From: Micractinium sp. NFX-FRZ
Taxonomy: Eukaryota; Chlorophyta; Trebouxiophyceae; Chlorellales; Chlorellaceae
Assembly: GCA_029339195.1 (NCBI GenBank)
Contig: JAPTJF010000003.1
Coordinates: forward strand, 62,001 to 126,000
Length of the DNA: 64,000 nt
Direction of reading: 5' to 3'
Made by a program: the position numbers and the translations under genes. Within the stretch, counting starts at the first letter, position 1. Every line of letters begins with the position of its first letter. This document shows positions 31,560-45,833 of the stretch, piece by piece. The notes under the pieces were generated by a model. It was not told the origin of the DNA, searched no databases, and saw only the letters and a list, made by a program, of their open reading frames with translations.

Positions 31560-34500
31560 TCATGCCACCTGCCCGCCGCCGCCGCCCCCCGCGCTGCGCT
31601 CGTAGTACGCCGCGTCGTTCAAGAAGGCCAGCAGGCGCCTCTCAAAGCTGTGCGCGTCCAGGTCAGCGCCGCCAAACAGCGCCAGCAGGGCGCCGCGCTC
31701 CGAGGGCCCCACCCCGGCCAGCCGCTGCTCCACCAGCTGAGGCAGGATGCTGAGGTGGAAGTCGCTCCAATTGGCGGCAGCCAGGCTGAACAAAGAGTCA
31801 CCCAGCTCCTCCTGGGCCCCCCGGTACAGCCGGCTGAGCAGCAGCGCCAGCAGGGCGGCCGCCAGCGGGGCGCGCGCCGGCTGGAAGAGCGCCAGCGTGT
31901 AGAGACGGGTGGCCACCTGCAGCAGTGGGAGGCCAACATGTGTCAGGCAAGGGCTTGCGGTTGGAAAGTATATGGGAAGTGTGGAAAGGCGCAGGGCAGG
32001 ACGGGGAGGCAGGCCAGCTCAGCGGGAAGGCTGAAGGCGCGGCTTGCCCATGGGGCACAGGGCAGAGCCTGCCCGGCGGCGTGTGCCACTGAATGCTGGC
32101 CCCGCTATCATTGCCTCCCTTCCCACCAGCCCCACCCTTCCGGACCAGCCCGAAACAATCGCTGAGGCAGCCCGCCCGCAAAGCCTACCACCCCCCCAGC
32201 GCAGCCTTGCACACTTTACCCTCCCCCACGGTTTTGAGCCAACAGCCACGCCACATAGGCTGCCCTGTCCGTCCAGGGAGAGCCCACTGAGGCAGCCCGC
32301 CTGAAAAGTCTCCTCCTCCCCTCTCCTCCAGGCATGCCCCTAACTTCCACCCTTGCGCCCCTGCACCCCAGCATCCCAGCAGCTGACGCAGCAGCCCCAC
32401 CTGCAGCTCATACAGCTCCTCCAGCACCAGCCGCACATCAGCTGTCGGCAGTACCACCGCCAGGCTGGCAGCTGCACCGAAGAAGTCGAGCTGCAGCTGC
32501 AGCACGCGGGAGACTACTGCTGCCCCATCACCGCTGCTGCCCGGGGCTGCACCTTGGCCGCCTGCTGCTGCTGCTGCTGCCGCCGCCGCCGCGGCTATGC
32601 CAGCGGCCTGCTGCCCTCCGCCTGCAGGCGCATCGGCCAAGCCGCCGGCCGGCTTGCCCCCCACCAGTGCGCGCCAGCGGAAGCGCAGCAGCGCCAGCAG
32701 GGCAGCCAGCGCCGATGCACGCACATGCTGCACATCCGCATCGGCAGCGGCAGCCGCGTGGGGCGCCGATGCGCGCTCCCACACTGCCATGCAGTAGTGC
32801 AGGGCGGGCTGCAGCAGCGCTGCGTGCTTGTGGGTGCCCCCCTGGCTGAGCAGGGAGACGACTAGGCTCATCATAAGCAGGTCCGACTCAAAAGTGGGGT
32901 CCTCCCCTGCAGATGAGAGGGGTGAGGTGGCACAGCAGGCACGGCGTGGCAGTTATGCGTGCGGAGCACACTTGGTAGAAAGCGCACTCGGGGTACAGGT
33001 GCCATATCATGCACGGCATGGTGGGCACGCGCAGCAGAGGCCACAGCAGGCGGCACAGCGCATGAGCAGAGGCAGCAGCCGGTGCCGCCCGAAGCTCGCT
33101 CAAACCCCATACCCATGGTCAGCCAACCCAGATGGGGCCCCTCCCACCTGAGCTGGCAAAGATCTGGATGAGCGCCGCCAGCAGCTGCTCCACAGCTTCC
33201 GTCCCCAGCTCAGTACCCAGCACATCCAGGGCAGCTGCCATCAGGCGCAGCAGCGCAGCCGAGGCCTTGCCCCGCACCCCGCCCCTCCCGCCGCCGCTGC
33301 TGCCAACGGCGGCGCTGCTGGCGGCGTGGAGGATGCTGAGCACGCTGGGCAGGGCGGGGCCCAGCAGCATGCTGCTCACGATGCCCCGCACCGCCTTGGG
33401 GCTCCCAGCGTAACTCTGAACGATGGCAGCTGCCACTGCGGCTGCCTGGCGGGCGGCGGCAGCCGCGGGCTCACCGCCCGCAGCCGCCGCAGCCGCCTGG
33501 AATTGCTGCACCAGCGGCCCTGCCAGGTCAGCAAAAGCTGCTGTGCGTGCTGTGATGTCGAACTGCGCAGCAGGCTGGGCGGGCCAGCAGCGCAGCGCCA
33601 GGTCGGAGAGGGCCAGCCAGAGGGCACGAGAGGCGCGCACCGGCAGCAGCCCGGGGCTGGCCAGGCTGGCCTGCGCCACGGGGCGCAGCTGCGTCTGCAG
33701 GCCGGGGGCGGCAGAAGGGAGAGGTGCGCAATCAGGAGGAAGCCATCTCGGAGTAGAACAGGGCCAGGCATGCAACATACACATGCAACCCCAAACCCCC
33801 GGCCACATGCACCACCGACCCGGCAGTGCACATGGTGACGCCACACCCGCCGTGCCAACAGCTATCATTGCCCCTCATTCAAAGCTTCTCACCCCAAGCA
33901 GGCCACATGATTGACTGCTCACCTGCACCTGCTCCGACCTCCAGATGGCATCCAGCAGCGCCGCTGGCGGCCTGAGGGCGCTGGAGAGCGCGATAGAGCT
34001 CAGGGACACCAGGCCCTCTGCCGCCCATACCGAGCCGCGGTGCAGCGCGGCGCGCCAGCCTGCCAGCTGCGGGCTAGCTGCGGCCTGGAGCATGGCGGCG
34101 CAGGAGGAAAGCGTCCCCTGCACCAGCTCCTGTGCTGCCCCCGCTGCATCAGGGTCAGCGCTGCCCTGCACCAGCCCACTGATGAGCTGAGACAGCCAGG
34201 TGGCAGTTAAAGAGCCGCCCGCTTTGTACAGCCGGCTGCCTGCCAGCAGCATGGCCGCCAGCCCGCCGCCGGCGCCGCCTGCAGAGACGGCGGCGTGGGC
34301 GGGCGTGCTGGGCTGCCCCGCCTGCTGCGTGGCGGCAGCAATGGCCTGCACAGACTGCAGCCAGCCTGCCGACAGTTGGAAGAGCGCACGCAGGCACTGC
34401 GCAGCATGGGCGCCGCTGACGTGCTCGCCGGGTGCGGGCGCCAGGCCGGCCGAGCCGTCTGCCGCGCCACGCACCGGGAAGCTGGGCCCGCAGCGCGTGA

Positions 34501-37500
34501 GCAGCCGCAAGCAGACATCCATTGCCCTGCAGGCAGGCAGCAGCGCGTCCAGCGCCGCCGCAGGGCTGCTGCCAGCCGCTGCCGGCTGCGCCACACCGGC
34601 GGCCGCCTGCTGGCAGGCCTGCGCAAAGCCGGAGCCGGCGGCTTGGAAGCGGTGCAGCACAGCTGGCAGCAGGTCGGAGCTGAAGGTGCCAATCACCCGC
34701 CCCAGGAAGCTCTCTGCATGCCGCACATACACGTCAGCCTCTGACTCCGGCTGGAAAGGGGTGCCGCCTTGGGCGGCGCCTGCAGGGCACAGGGCATGGT
34801 GCGGAGGGGCAGGGCCCAGGGGCAGCATGAGGCGCACGCTTTGAGGGGTGGCGTAATTGCAGGCACAGCAGGACAACGTGCGGTCCTCGAAGGGCTCCCG
34901 GCATGCAGCCGACGTTGGGGCACCACACTGCGATGGGCAGGCAGGGCGTGCTGCCCCTGCTGAAGGTCAGCTGGCCCCGTCACCCCGCTTAGATCTTAGC
35001 TGCCACAGCCTGCCAAACGCTTAATTGCCACAGCTTCCCCTGGGCCCCTTGTCGGCCAGGCCGACACCACAAGACCAAGGCCGCCCCGCCCACCTGGCAC
35101 CAGCAGCTCCTCTGAATATTCGTCATCCTCTCCCTCATCTCCCTCTCGCCCCTCCTCGCCCGCCTCCTGGCCGCCCTCCCCCCCGCCATCGCCCCCAGCC
35201 ACCACCGCCTGCAGCCAGTCCTCCATGGCAGCGCCGCTGGAGGGGGCGCCGCTCAGGGCGTCCAGGCTGAAGGGCGGGGGCGCTGAGGTGGCGCCGCCGC
35301 TGCCAGCGGGGCACAGCGTGGACAGCACCAGGTCGGCCACTGCCAGGATGGGGCCTGCAAGGGGACGAGTGGGCTGCGTCGTGACTGCTCAACGCACTGC
35401 ATTGTTGATGAACCTGTGTGCCACACAAGGCAGGCGGCTGCTCCAGAGATCTAGGCTTGGTAGCCATCAAGCTGGGACCCGTTGCCAAGCACGGGTGCTG
35501 CCAGCCAGGCAGCCGCAGGTCGCTCCACTTTCACCTCCACCCGCGTTCGCACTCCTAAGCCTACCCAGTAGTGCACCACCACTAAACCCACCTTTGTACC
35601 CTGCCACCGTCTGCTTCACTTGGGCTGCAGCCTGCGGGTCGTCCTCCACCTCCCACAGCTGCCCCTCGATCCCATCCAGGTAGCTCAGCACAGCATGCCA
35701 CACCTGCGGGGCAGGTGGGTAAGAGAGGCAGGGGTGGAGGCCCCTAGTTACATGCTCATGAGTAGCTAGGGATCAGTATGTACCACCCAGCCAGCCGCAC
35801 TCCCTCAACCTCACCCTCCCAGCTCCATCCAGCACCCAGCCATGCACGCTCGTCGCCCCACCCATCCAGCACCCACCAACCCTGACCTCCTCACCCCACC
35901 CACCACCTGCCCAGCACCCACCTACCAGCATCCCTACCCCACCCATCCAGCACCCACCTACCAGCTTTCCCTGCCCCACCCAGCCCCCACCCACCTCCAG
36001 GAAGAGCAGGACGTCCACGGGGCTGCGCCGCGCGGCCGTCAGCGCCAGCAGCTGGCCCAGGAGGGAGTGCAGCGCCGCCGACAGCGAGGGGGTGGCCTCC
36101 ACGTTGCTGCGGGAGGAGGAGGGTGTGCCAGGGCAGGGGTCAGGGCAGGGTCAGGGCAGGAGGAGGGTGTGCCAGGGCAGGGGGCATGGCAGGGGCAGGG
36201 CCAGGGTGTGCCAGGGCAAGGCATCTCAGGGTCAAGAGCAGGGCAGGGTGTGTCGGGGCAGGGCAGGGTCAAGAGCAGGGCAAGGTGTGTCGGGGCAGGG
36301 TCAGAGCAGGTGCCCGCGTGCCTGCCTCTGCATGCACCCGCACTCGTCCTGCCTGCCTGCCTGTGCGTCCTTCCACACACTGCGCCCCAGCTCTGCCAAG
36401 CAGCCCACCTGAGCTGTGTTGTGAAGAACTGGACCAGCAGGCGCACAAACGAGGTGAGAAGCGGATCCTCCAGGTGGAGCCCGCTGCCCTGCTGCGCTGC
36501 CCAGCGATGCTGCACCAGCGCGCCCGTCTCCTGCGGCAGGTGCAGTGAGGCGGGGCGGGAAGAGAGGTCGTGCAGAGGGATTGGAGGGGGCGGGCGGCGC
36601 GACGGGAGGCAAGTGTGGCAGGCGTGAGGCAGGGCAGGCCCCGCGACATGTTCCAGTCGGCCTCGCTGGGCCGCTCAGGTTTGTGCATGGAATGAGCTGC
36701 CTCCTCTCTCAAAGCCGAGCCCTCTCCCTTCTTCAGCCCACTTGCCTCCCATCCTGCCTGGCCCCCCAACCTGCCCCACGCACCTGCAGTTTGGGCAGCA
36801 GCGCTTCCAGCATCTGCCGTGTGGCTTCCGCCCCAAAGAACTTGGGCAGCAGGTCGGTGACACAATCCAGGGCTGCCGCCGCCACCTGGAGTGGCCCCTC
36901 CTCCCCCTCCTCTTGGTCGCCGCCAGCTGGCGCCAGGCGGGCAGCACCCACAAACTCAAACAGCAGCCCCACCAGCGCGGCGCTGCTGATGCCCTGCTGC
37001 TCCGGCAGCCTGCTGGCGTCCGCCAGGGCGTGGCGCAGCGCACGCAGCGTGCGTGCTGCAAGCGCCAGCGCGCTACCGTCATGGGCCGCCACGGCGGCCG
37101 GCAGGCCAGCTGCCAGGGCTTGGAGAAGGGAGCACAGGGTGACGAGCGCCACCGGCTGCAGCTCGGCGTACCGCCGCTGGATGTCTGGCACGGCAGCGGA
37201 GGGGACCTGAGGGCAGGCGGGCAGGAGTATGGGGGGCCGGCGGGTATGCACGCTGGTGGATACACAGCCAATGGGCAGCACGGCAAGCAAGGCAAAGCCT
37301 TGAGCAGGCGAGCAGGCATGCGTCGGTGGCAGCAGCATGTGCATCATGCAACCAGCAGAGGCCATGGCTCCTTGCCAAGGAGCCAGCTTGTGATTGAAAG
37401 CGGACATCGCCCGACTGCAAGCCGCACCCTCACAACAGCACTCTCCACTCTGCCAGACCTACCTAGCACCAGCCTGCCCGCCCCACCCCAAGCCCACCTT

Positions 37501-38010
37501 GCCCTTGAGCCCGGCACTGGTGGCCTGTGCCAGGGAGTGGAAGTGGTCGAGCGTGGCTGCCAGCAGGTCGACGCCCGCTCCCCGGCGGGCCGCGTCCCCC
37601 AGGCAGGCCTGCACATCTGGCCAGAAGGTGGGCAGGCGCTCGGGCCAGTCCAGGCATGCCACGTGCGCCAGCGCTGCCGCCGCCTTCTGCCGAACAAAGT
37701 GGGGCCCGCCAGGCTCGGTGGCGGCGCGCCAGAGGGCGGAGCGCAGCGCTGCTTGTGCACCCACGTCCAGTCCCGCCCAGCGGTACAGCACTGCCTCGTC
37801 AGCGACCGAGCAGGCAAAGAAGAGGGCCTGCAGGTCGCCCCCCGCCTGCTGTGCGCCGGCGCTGTTCAGCGCTGAGGCAGCCCACTGGAGCGCGCCGGGA
37901 GTGCGGGACAGGGACTGCAACGCCGCCTCTGCGGCACGCTTCTCCTGGGCGGGGGTGGCAGGGTTGTAGACCGCCTGGAGCAGCGGGCCCAGCTCATGTG
38001 TGGCCGCCAT
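31560..38010 (-). CDS. XPO6: Exportin-6-like importin-beta family receptor
   Basis: Ten exons join in phase to about 1,269 aa: 38010-37498, 37206-36784, 36530-36409, 36106-35995, 35703-35592, 35354-35094, 34779-33923, 33694-33148, 32906-32401 and 31916-31560. The N terminus has the karyopherin pattern ALQWAASALN, FFACSVADEAVLYRW and HFVRQKAAAALAHVACLDWP. The end (RLYTLALFQ, LLSRLYRGAQEELGDSLFSL, WSDFHLSILPQLVEQRL, FERRLLAFLNDAAYYERS) aligns with the vertebrate exportin-6 tail better than with transportin-3 or importin-13. An acidic loop (GEEGREGDEGEDDEYSEEL) lies near residue 470. Exportin-6 carries actin-profilin out of the nucleus (family knowledge); that cargo is inferred here. The start ATG follows gtggcggccATGGCG-like context on the minus strand. 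Low-complexity Ala runs lengthen the protein. Confidence 0.75.
35780..35994 (-). repeat. Tandem C-rich repeat in an exportin intron
   Basis: The unit ccacccatccagcacccacc and variants recur about five times. The true donor of the exon ending at 35995 has the same cccacct block, so the array may be donor-derived. Confidence 0.55.
36110..36330 (-). repeat. Tandem G-rich repeat in an exportin intron
   Basis: Units such as gtgtgccagggcagg and gtgtgtcggggcaggg recur about every 30-50 bp across the intron between exons 36530-36409 and 36106-35995. It looks like a minisatellite; no clear exon resemblance was found. Confidence 0.7.
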
Positions 38011-38522
38011 CGTGGTACAATTGGTATATATCAGCCCTTTGGTTATACTGCAGCAGGGTAAGGTGAGGCAAGGGTGGCGGGGCTGCCGTCGGGTGCTGCC
38101 AGTGCCGCCGCCGCGCATGTACAGCGCCGCTAGTGGTCACTGGGACGCGGCAATGCACCGATGTGATCACCTTGTTCAAAACATCTCATCAGAGGACTCT
38201 GAGCTCCTCGGAGTGCCGGGCGGAGGAGGCGGGGCGACTGGCATCGCTCGAAATAAGGCCGCCGCTGTCTTGGCAGCTCAATGCCGACTTCGACGATTGG
38301 ATTGGATGATCGACGAGGATGGTGCGCGGCGCGATTTGCAGCCTGCATTCCTGGTGACATGGCAATGTTCATTCAAGTTGTCGAGCAGCCGCGGCCCCTG
38401 CACTTTGCAGCTTGCCTTCTCACTCCCAGAGAGCTCCTGGACTGGAATTTGAAGCAGGCGGTGCAGCGCAGCCAGTGACAGAGAACGCAGTTGCAACCCG
38501 GCGGCAGCCGCCAGGCCGCAGG
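38011..38522. promoter_or_regulatory. Divergent promoter region, exportin-6-like / CDKB
   Basis: The 512 bp hold both promoters of a head-to-head pair. On the minus strand tatatacc lies at 38024-38031, only about 15-20 bp before the exportin ATG, so it is probably not a usable TATA box. No cell-cycle element could be assigned with confidence. Confidence 0.45.
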
Positions 38523-41266
<2,744 letters not shown>

Positions 41267-41730
41267 GGTTCGCCCCCCATGGCCAGCACGCCAGCCGGTC
41301 GCAGGCTGCAGCGGTAGTCAGCTTGGCGCGGGCCTGGCAGCACAAGACAGCAAGCAACGACACGACAGTCAGAAGTCAGTCTAAGAGTTGCCAGTCAGAC
41401 GCGCCGCCGCTGGCGTGCGGGCAGGCGCGCCTATCCCGATGGCGTCAGCCCGGCGCTGGTGGCGGCATTTTTGCAGGACAGCGCGCTGCCCCGCCCCGCC
41501 CTGGAAAGCGCAGGGCGGCGGCGCGGCAGCCGACAGTATAGTGTAGCACAGTTATCAAGCACCTGCCCGCCAGCCTGCGCAGGCGTGTGGGGCTGCTCTG
41601 GGTGGCACAACCTGTGAGGGCTGGAACACCGCCCCGGCCACCCAGCAGCATCACCTCTTTGCTTCGCCGTTATTATTGGGCCAGATTGGCCTCCCCCATC
41701 CGTCCCAGGAATGCCGTTCAATCCTCCACC

Positions 41731-41735
41731 TGTAA
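41731..41735 (+). terminator. Candidate TGTAA poly(A) signal, CDKB
   Basis: This TGTAA is 465 bp after the CDKB stop. Confidence 0.55.
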
Positions 41736-41754
41736 ATTCCTCCCACCTCTCTGA

Positions 41755-41779
41755 TTACAGCCACGTTACTTTGCTTACA
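41755..41779 (-). terminator. Two candidate TGTAA poly(A) signals, secreted patatin gene
   Basis: TTACA on the plus strand at 41755-41759 and 41775-41779 reads TGTAA on the minus strand, about 555-580 bp after the patatin stop. Confidence 0.5.
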
Positions 41780-41911
41780 AACTGCGTCCGCGGTCAGCCA
41801 GATGTACAGATGCTGTGAGGGTGGCTCTATGGAAAGTGGGGCTGGCTATGGCAACGGGACAGGCATGGTGGTTAATGTTGGGGCGGCTGACCTGGCCAAC
41901 CTGTGAAACGC

Positions 41912-42352
41912 CTGGCTCACAATCAATCAATTGCATTTCAAGTCCCGTGGGGAGCCAGCGGTCTCATGAGACAGGGTGGGGGGAGAGAGTGTCGGAATGA
42001 AGTTTGTAGCAGAGAAAGGGACATTTGGGATGCGGGCGCTGCCTGCCTGCGCCAGCCAGGCCGCGGGGGTGGAAATTGAGGGTGGGAACAGGTCTGTGAA
42101 TTGCGTGCAGAGGGTGATGGAGAGGGGGCAGTGAAAAAGAAAGTGTGCCACGTTTGCGATGGGGGCGGGACAGTGGGGGCAGTGCAGGGGCGGTGCACGT
42201 CGGGCATAGGCTGCCTCTCGGGCGAGTGGGAGACATCGATCATGAGAAACACAAGTGGGGCAGAACCAATCACAAGGCCGGGGCTCTGGGAGGGGAGGGT
42301 CTATGCACTGGCAGTGCCATGCCTTGTCACAGCTCACCATCCCTTCCGCCAT
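41912..42352 (-). mobile_element. Retrotransposon-like fragment (PHD-type and RT zinc-binding-like cysteines)
   Basis: A minus-strand open frame of about 140 codons reads CDKAWHCQCIDPPL, then WFCPTC, which is the second half of a PHD finger, and later LHCPHCPAPIANVAHFLFHC, which resembles the CxxC-H-C zinc-binding knuckle after the reverse transcriptase of LINE elements. Such a PHD plus knuckle layout is common in algal LINE-type elements (family knowledge). After the frame a short (ATTG)n run occurs (about 41915-41935), like the simple-repeat tail of some non-LTR elements. It is a fragment: no reverse transcriptase domain is present. It overlaps the end and 3' UTR of the patatin gene. The start M in the frame is not an element start. 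Confidence 0.5.
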
Positions 42353-45300
42353 CGCCGCTGTGCGACCCCCCCACCGCCCCTTGCTGCCGCTGGCACCACC
42401 AGCGGCCTATACCCATAGCCGTGTGCCGCTGCCCAGGCCGCCGCATCTGCTTGCCCCTGCTGGAAAGCCAGGTCCATTGCCTCCATCTCCCTTCCCGGGG
42501 GCAGCGTCATACTCCAAGTCTGTGCTTCGTGGGGGGACAGGGAAAGGTAAGCACGATCAGCGGCAGGCGTGCGAGCCGGGTGTCCCTGCACACTTGCCGT
42601 GGTGCCGTTGGGTCCAAGCCAGCCGCGCTTCCTATGCATGTCCATGGCTGCTGGTCTGCCCTGGCGCAGTTGTTGCGGTTACGGCCGACAGTGCGACCCC
42701 CTTGGTGTCTGCCTGACCCTCTGCCTGCCTCCCCAGCGGTGCGCTCCACGCCCTCACCTGCCACTCGCAAGCCAGCAGCTCGCGGCCTTCAAACGCGGGC
42801 AGCGGGCCGTACTTGCCTGCACCAGGGCGGGCGGCTCACAAGCATGAAGGGCAGGGCATTGGAGTGAGCGCTCACTGTCGTCAACTAGCTAGCGGCAGCG
42901 GTGACGCAGCTCCGCGAGCACCAGACTCGCTTGCACCATAAGAGGCTGCATCCTGTGCCCTGCATCGCTGCCGCACCTGGATGTATGTCGGGCTGTGCCT
43001 GGTTTTGAGCGTGCGGCACCGTGCCAGGAAGGTACAGAGACACCCCCTTGCACGCCTGGGCTCCCCCCGCCTCTGCTGCCGCGGAGGTTGCTGCCGCCTC
43101 GCACGCCTGCTCCAAGCTCTGCGGCAGCGCCCACTGCTCTTGGGGGGCATCATTCTGTGCGCACAAAGAGAGGGAGGAGCCAAAGGAGACAGCAGGCACC
43201 ACTCAGGGGGCTGATACAGGCGGACTGATACATGCGGGGGTGTCAGTTGGCCAGTCAATGCCCACCGCTCTCCCAGCATCCTTCAAAGTTCACCCAGCTG
43301 CAGCTTCCCCTGCTCACTCTTCCCCGTCCTGTATCCCTCGACTTCAGAATGTACCGACCAACCCACTGCAGTGCACCGTTCCAAGCAGCCAGCAGCACAC
43401 CTGGAACAGTTGATCCGGGATGGGCTCCCGCCTCTCCAGGGGAGCGCAGCGCTGCACGCTGGCAAAGGTGCCGCATCTGTTGGGGTCGCAGGCATGGTTG
43501 GCCTGGTTGCCCACGTACCAGCTGGCCGCTGTGAGGCATCCGCCCTCGGGGCTGCGACGGTGGCAGGGCAGGCAGGGGAGCAAGCAGGCAAGATGGGCGC
43601 AGGGGTGAGAGCAGTGAGTGGCAAGTGCGTGCCCATGCAGTGAAGGGCAGCAGCTGACAGGTGTGTTGCTTCCCCAGCCTGCCAGTGCCGCCTGCCCTCA
43701 TGCAGCAGTGCAAGTGCGTGGCTCCCTCTCACCCGCCCAGGCTCACCACAGCTCCTCAAACCCGGCGGCATACCCACCTGCATCGAGCAGTGGGGTTGCG
43801 GCCAGTGATGGGCAACAGACTGCTGATGGGCTGCAGCGGCACGCACGGCAGGCACCCGCCTGCTGCACGCCTAGGCACTACTACCCTCCACCCCGCGCCC
43901 TGCCACCTCTCCACTGCCCTTGCAAGCAGCCCTACCTCCCTACCGCCCGCATGCCTTGCTGGCACACCTGTCTCTCCACCCTCCCCCAATCCCCTGCCCT
44001 TCCCCCGCCCCACTGCCGCGGCCCACCATCCAGCACCGGCTGCCCCCTGAACAGGGTGTAGGGGGCGGGCCCGGAGAAGCGGGGGATATATGCCGTGGCT
44101 TGCAGTGCCGCCTTCAAGTCCTCCTGCTGATGGGGCAGCCGGGGCGGGCGCAGCAGCGGGGAGCAGCAGTGGGCTGATTCGAAAGCTGGGCGGCACGACA
44201 GCACCTTGTTGTTGTGGTGGCCCCTCACGCTCCCACCCAGCCATTAGCATCCGTCACCCCACACGGCACAGGCAGCCACTTCATCCTGGGAGACCCCCGA
44301 CAGAATTGATCATGCACTGCAGGCAGGCTGCGGAGAGCACCTTGTCGTGGAAGGAGGCAACCAGCCAGGGGGCGCTGCCGTTGAGGTGTGCCTGGCTGGC
44401 GTCCAGCTGGGCCAACGCCACCCGCAGCCGCCCGCTCACTGTGGGGAGCCATAAAAAGAAGGCAGGGAAGCTTAGTGAGAGTTTAAGACAGCAGGAAGGG
44501 AGAGGTGTAGGGGGGATGGTGCGGCACCGGCGCCAGGCATGGTGAACACAGTGCCCCAGCCTCTCCCACAGGCAAACCCCCCGTCCTCCACCCAGCCCCG
44601 CCGTCCCCTCCGATTGCCCCCTCACCTCTCTCGGCCGCATTTCCTGGCAGAAGATCCTCGAAGGCTTTGCCCCCGATTTCCCGCACATGCCCAGCACAGC
44701 TGCCCCACCGCTGCACGCAGGCCCCCACCCAGCGCTTCCACGCATCGCGCTGCGCTGTGCCAGGCAGGCCGAGCGCTGTGAGCGCTGCGGTCCACGCGCC
44801 CCCGGACAACCCGGACAGCGGCGTGGCACCGGCTGTGATGACGCCGTGCTGCTGTAGAGCCTCTACCACGCCTGGGAGAAACGGGGGAGGAGGAGGGGAG
44901 CATGAGCGGCTTGGGGGAACGAGAGAACATGTGTGTGTGTGTGTCGGGAGAGCAGGGATGGGGCAGCGACAAGTGGGTGCCAGCAGGCAACTGGTGGTGT
45001 TTTGAACGCCGCGAATCGGCGCACACGGGCTGCTCTTCTGTTTGCGACCTGTGGAACTTACCTGAGTAATAGGTAATCAAGAGACCCGAACCCTGCAGGG
45101 CTATAGTCAGGTTGGTGGGTCCTCGCTGCTTGCCGGCGGGGGACAGTGGCAGTGCTGCGGCAGGGGCGGTGCTCGCTGCTGCAGCGGCGGCGGCTTTGTT
45201 CAGCTCTGGAAGCAGCAGGAGTGCCAGCAGCACCTGCACACGAAGCGCGACTCGTTTGAGAAAGGCGAAGCCAACCAGGGTGCAAGGATGCCAGTAGGAG

Positions 45301-45491
45301 GGGCGCCTCGATCGCAGCGCTGGGGCGGGCCGGCATGGCGGGCGGGCGGGCCCGTGGCCTGCACGGTCCTGCCGCACAGGTCGCCGATGCTACCCGTGCA
45401 GCTACTGCGCCAACGCCCATGCCGCCCTGAGTGCTCTCACGCAAGTTCTGACCCCTGGTCTCACCAGGCACGCGGAGGCTGCGTGAGCCAT
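42334..45491 (-). CDS. Secreted patatin-like phospholipase
   Basis: Ten exons join in phase to about 427 aa: 45491-45465, 45233-45062, 44871-44626, 44438-44302, 44123-44027, 43777-43747, 43551-43401, 43154-42977, 42816-42758 and 42519-42334. The splice of the first two exons gives MAHAASACLVLLALLLLPEL, a clear signal peptide. Patatin parts follow: oxyanion loop LQGSGLLITYYSGVVEALQ, nucleophile elbow GLSGGAWTAALTALG, and catalytic Asp in FRGQPVLDGGYAAGFEEL. A Cys-rich part (CPEGGCLTAASWYVGNQANH, CDPNRCGTFASVQRC) suggests disulphides outside the cytosol. The tail TWSMTLPPGREMEAMDLAF precedes a basic end. It probably hydrolyses acyl lipids in the secretory path or outside the cell (inference). 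It is not a recent copy of the patatin gene at 10111: sequence and exon layout differ. Confidence 0.8.
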
Positions 45492-45833
45492 GAGCGTTGG
45501 AGCCAGCTCTTCGCCCGGGCTGGCCGTGTGACGCTGGCCCTGTCTTCAAGTGTTTTGATGCAACAGGCAGGGCTGATACAATATTTGAACGAGAGCGAGA
45601 GCGAGGTGGATGCTTCGATGGCGGAAACTTTCTTGCGCCTTGGTGGCAGCATGTGCCCATCTTGGAAGCTGCAGCGGGAGGGGAGACTGAATGCTGGGAG
45701 AAGTTGAGCAGGCACCAACACAGCCATCCCCGGTCCCCAGCAGCCTACACGGGCTCTTCTCCATTGGACTGAGCTGCCGTCCCTCACGCAAAACCACCCC
45801 AATCAACCTCTGTCCTCTGCCACCCGCAACAGC
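45492..45833. promoter_or_regulatory. Divergent promoter region, secreted patatin / MYND gene
   Basis: This is 342 bp between opposite start codons. No core element is clear. It must hold both promoters and 5' UTRs unless unseen 5' exons exist. Confidence 0.45.

Larger units (their letters stand above)
41267..42333. other. Convergent 3' region between CDKB and a patatin gene
   Basis: This 1,067-bp stretch holds both 3' UTRs. A plus-strand TGTAA lies at 41731-41735. Minus-strand TGTAA motifs lie at 41755-41759 and 41775-41779. The two transcripts would then overlap by few bases. A retrotransposon-like fragment fills 41927-42352. Confidence 0.6.

Noticed and set aside
32345..32400. Exportin exon 9 running on to GCWGAGAQGW
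   Set aside because: The donor at 32400 (CAG/gtgggg) keeps phase and gives the family spacing. The longer form has no in-phase donor.
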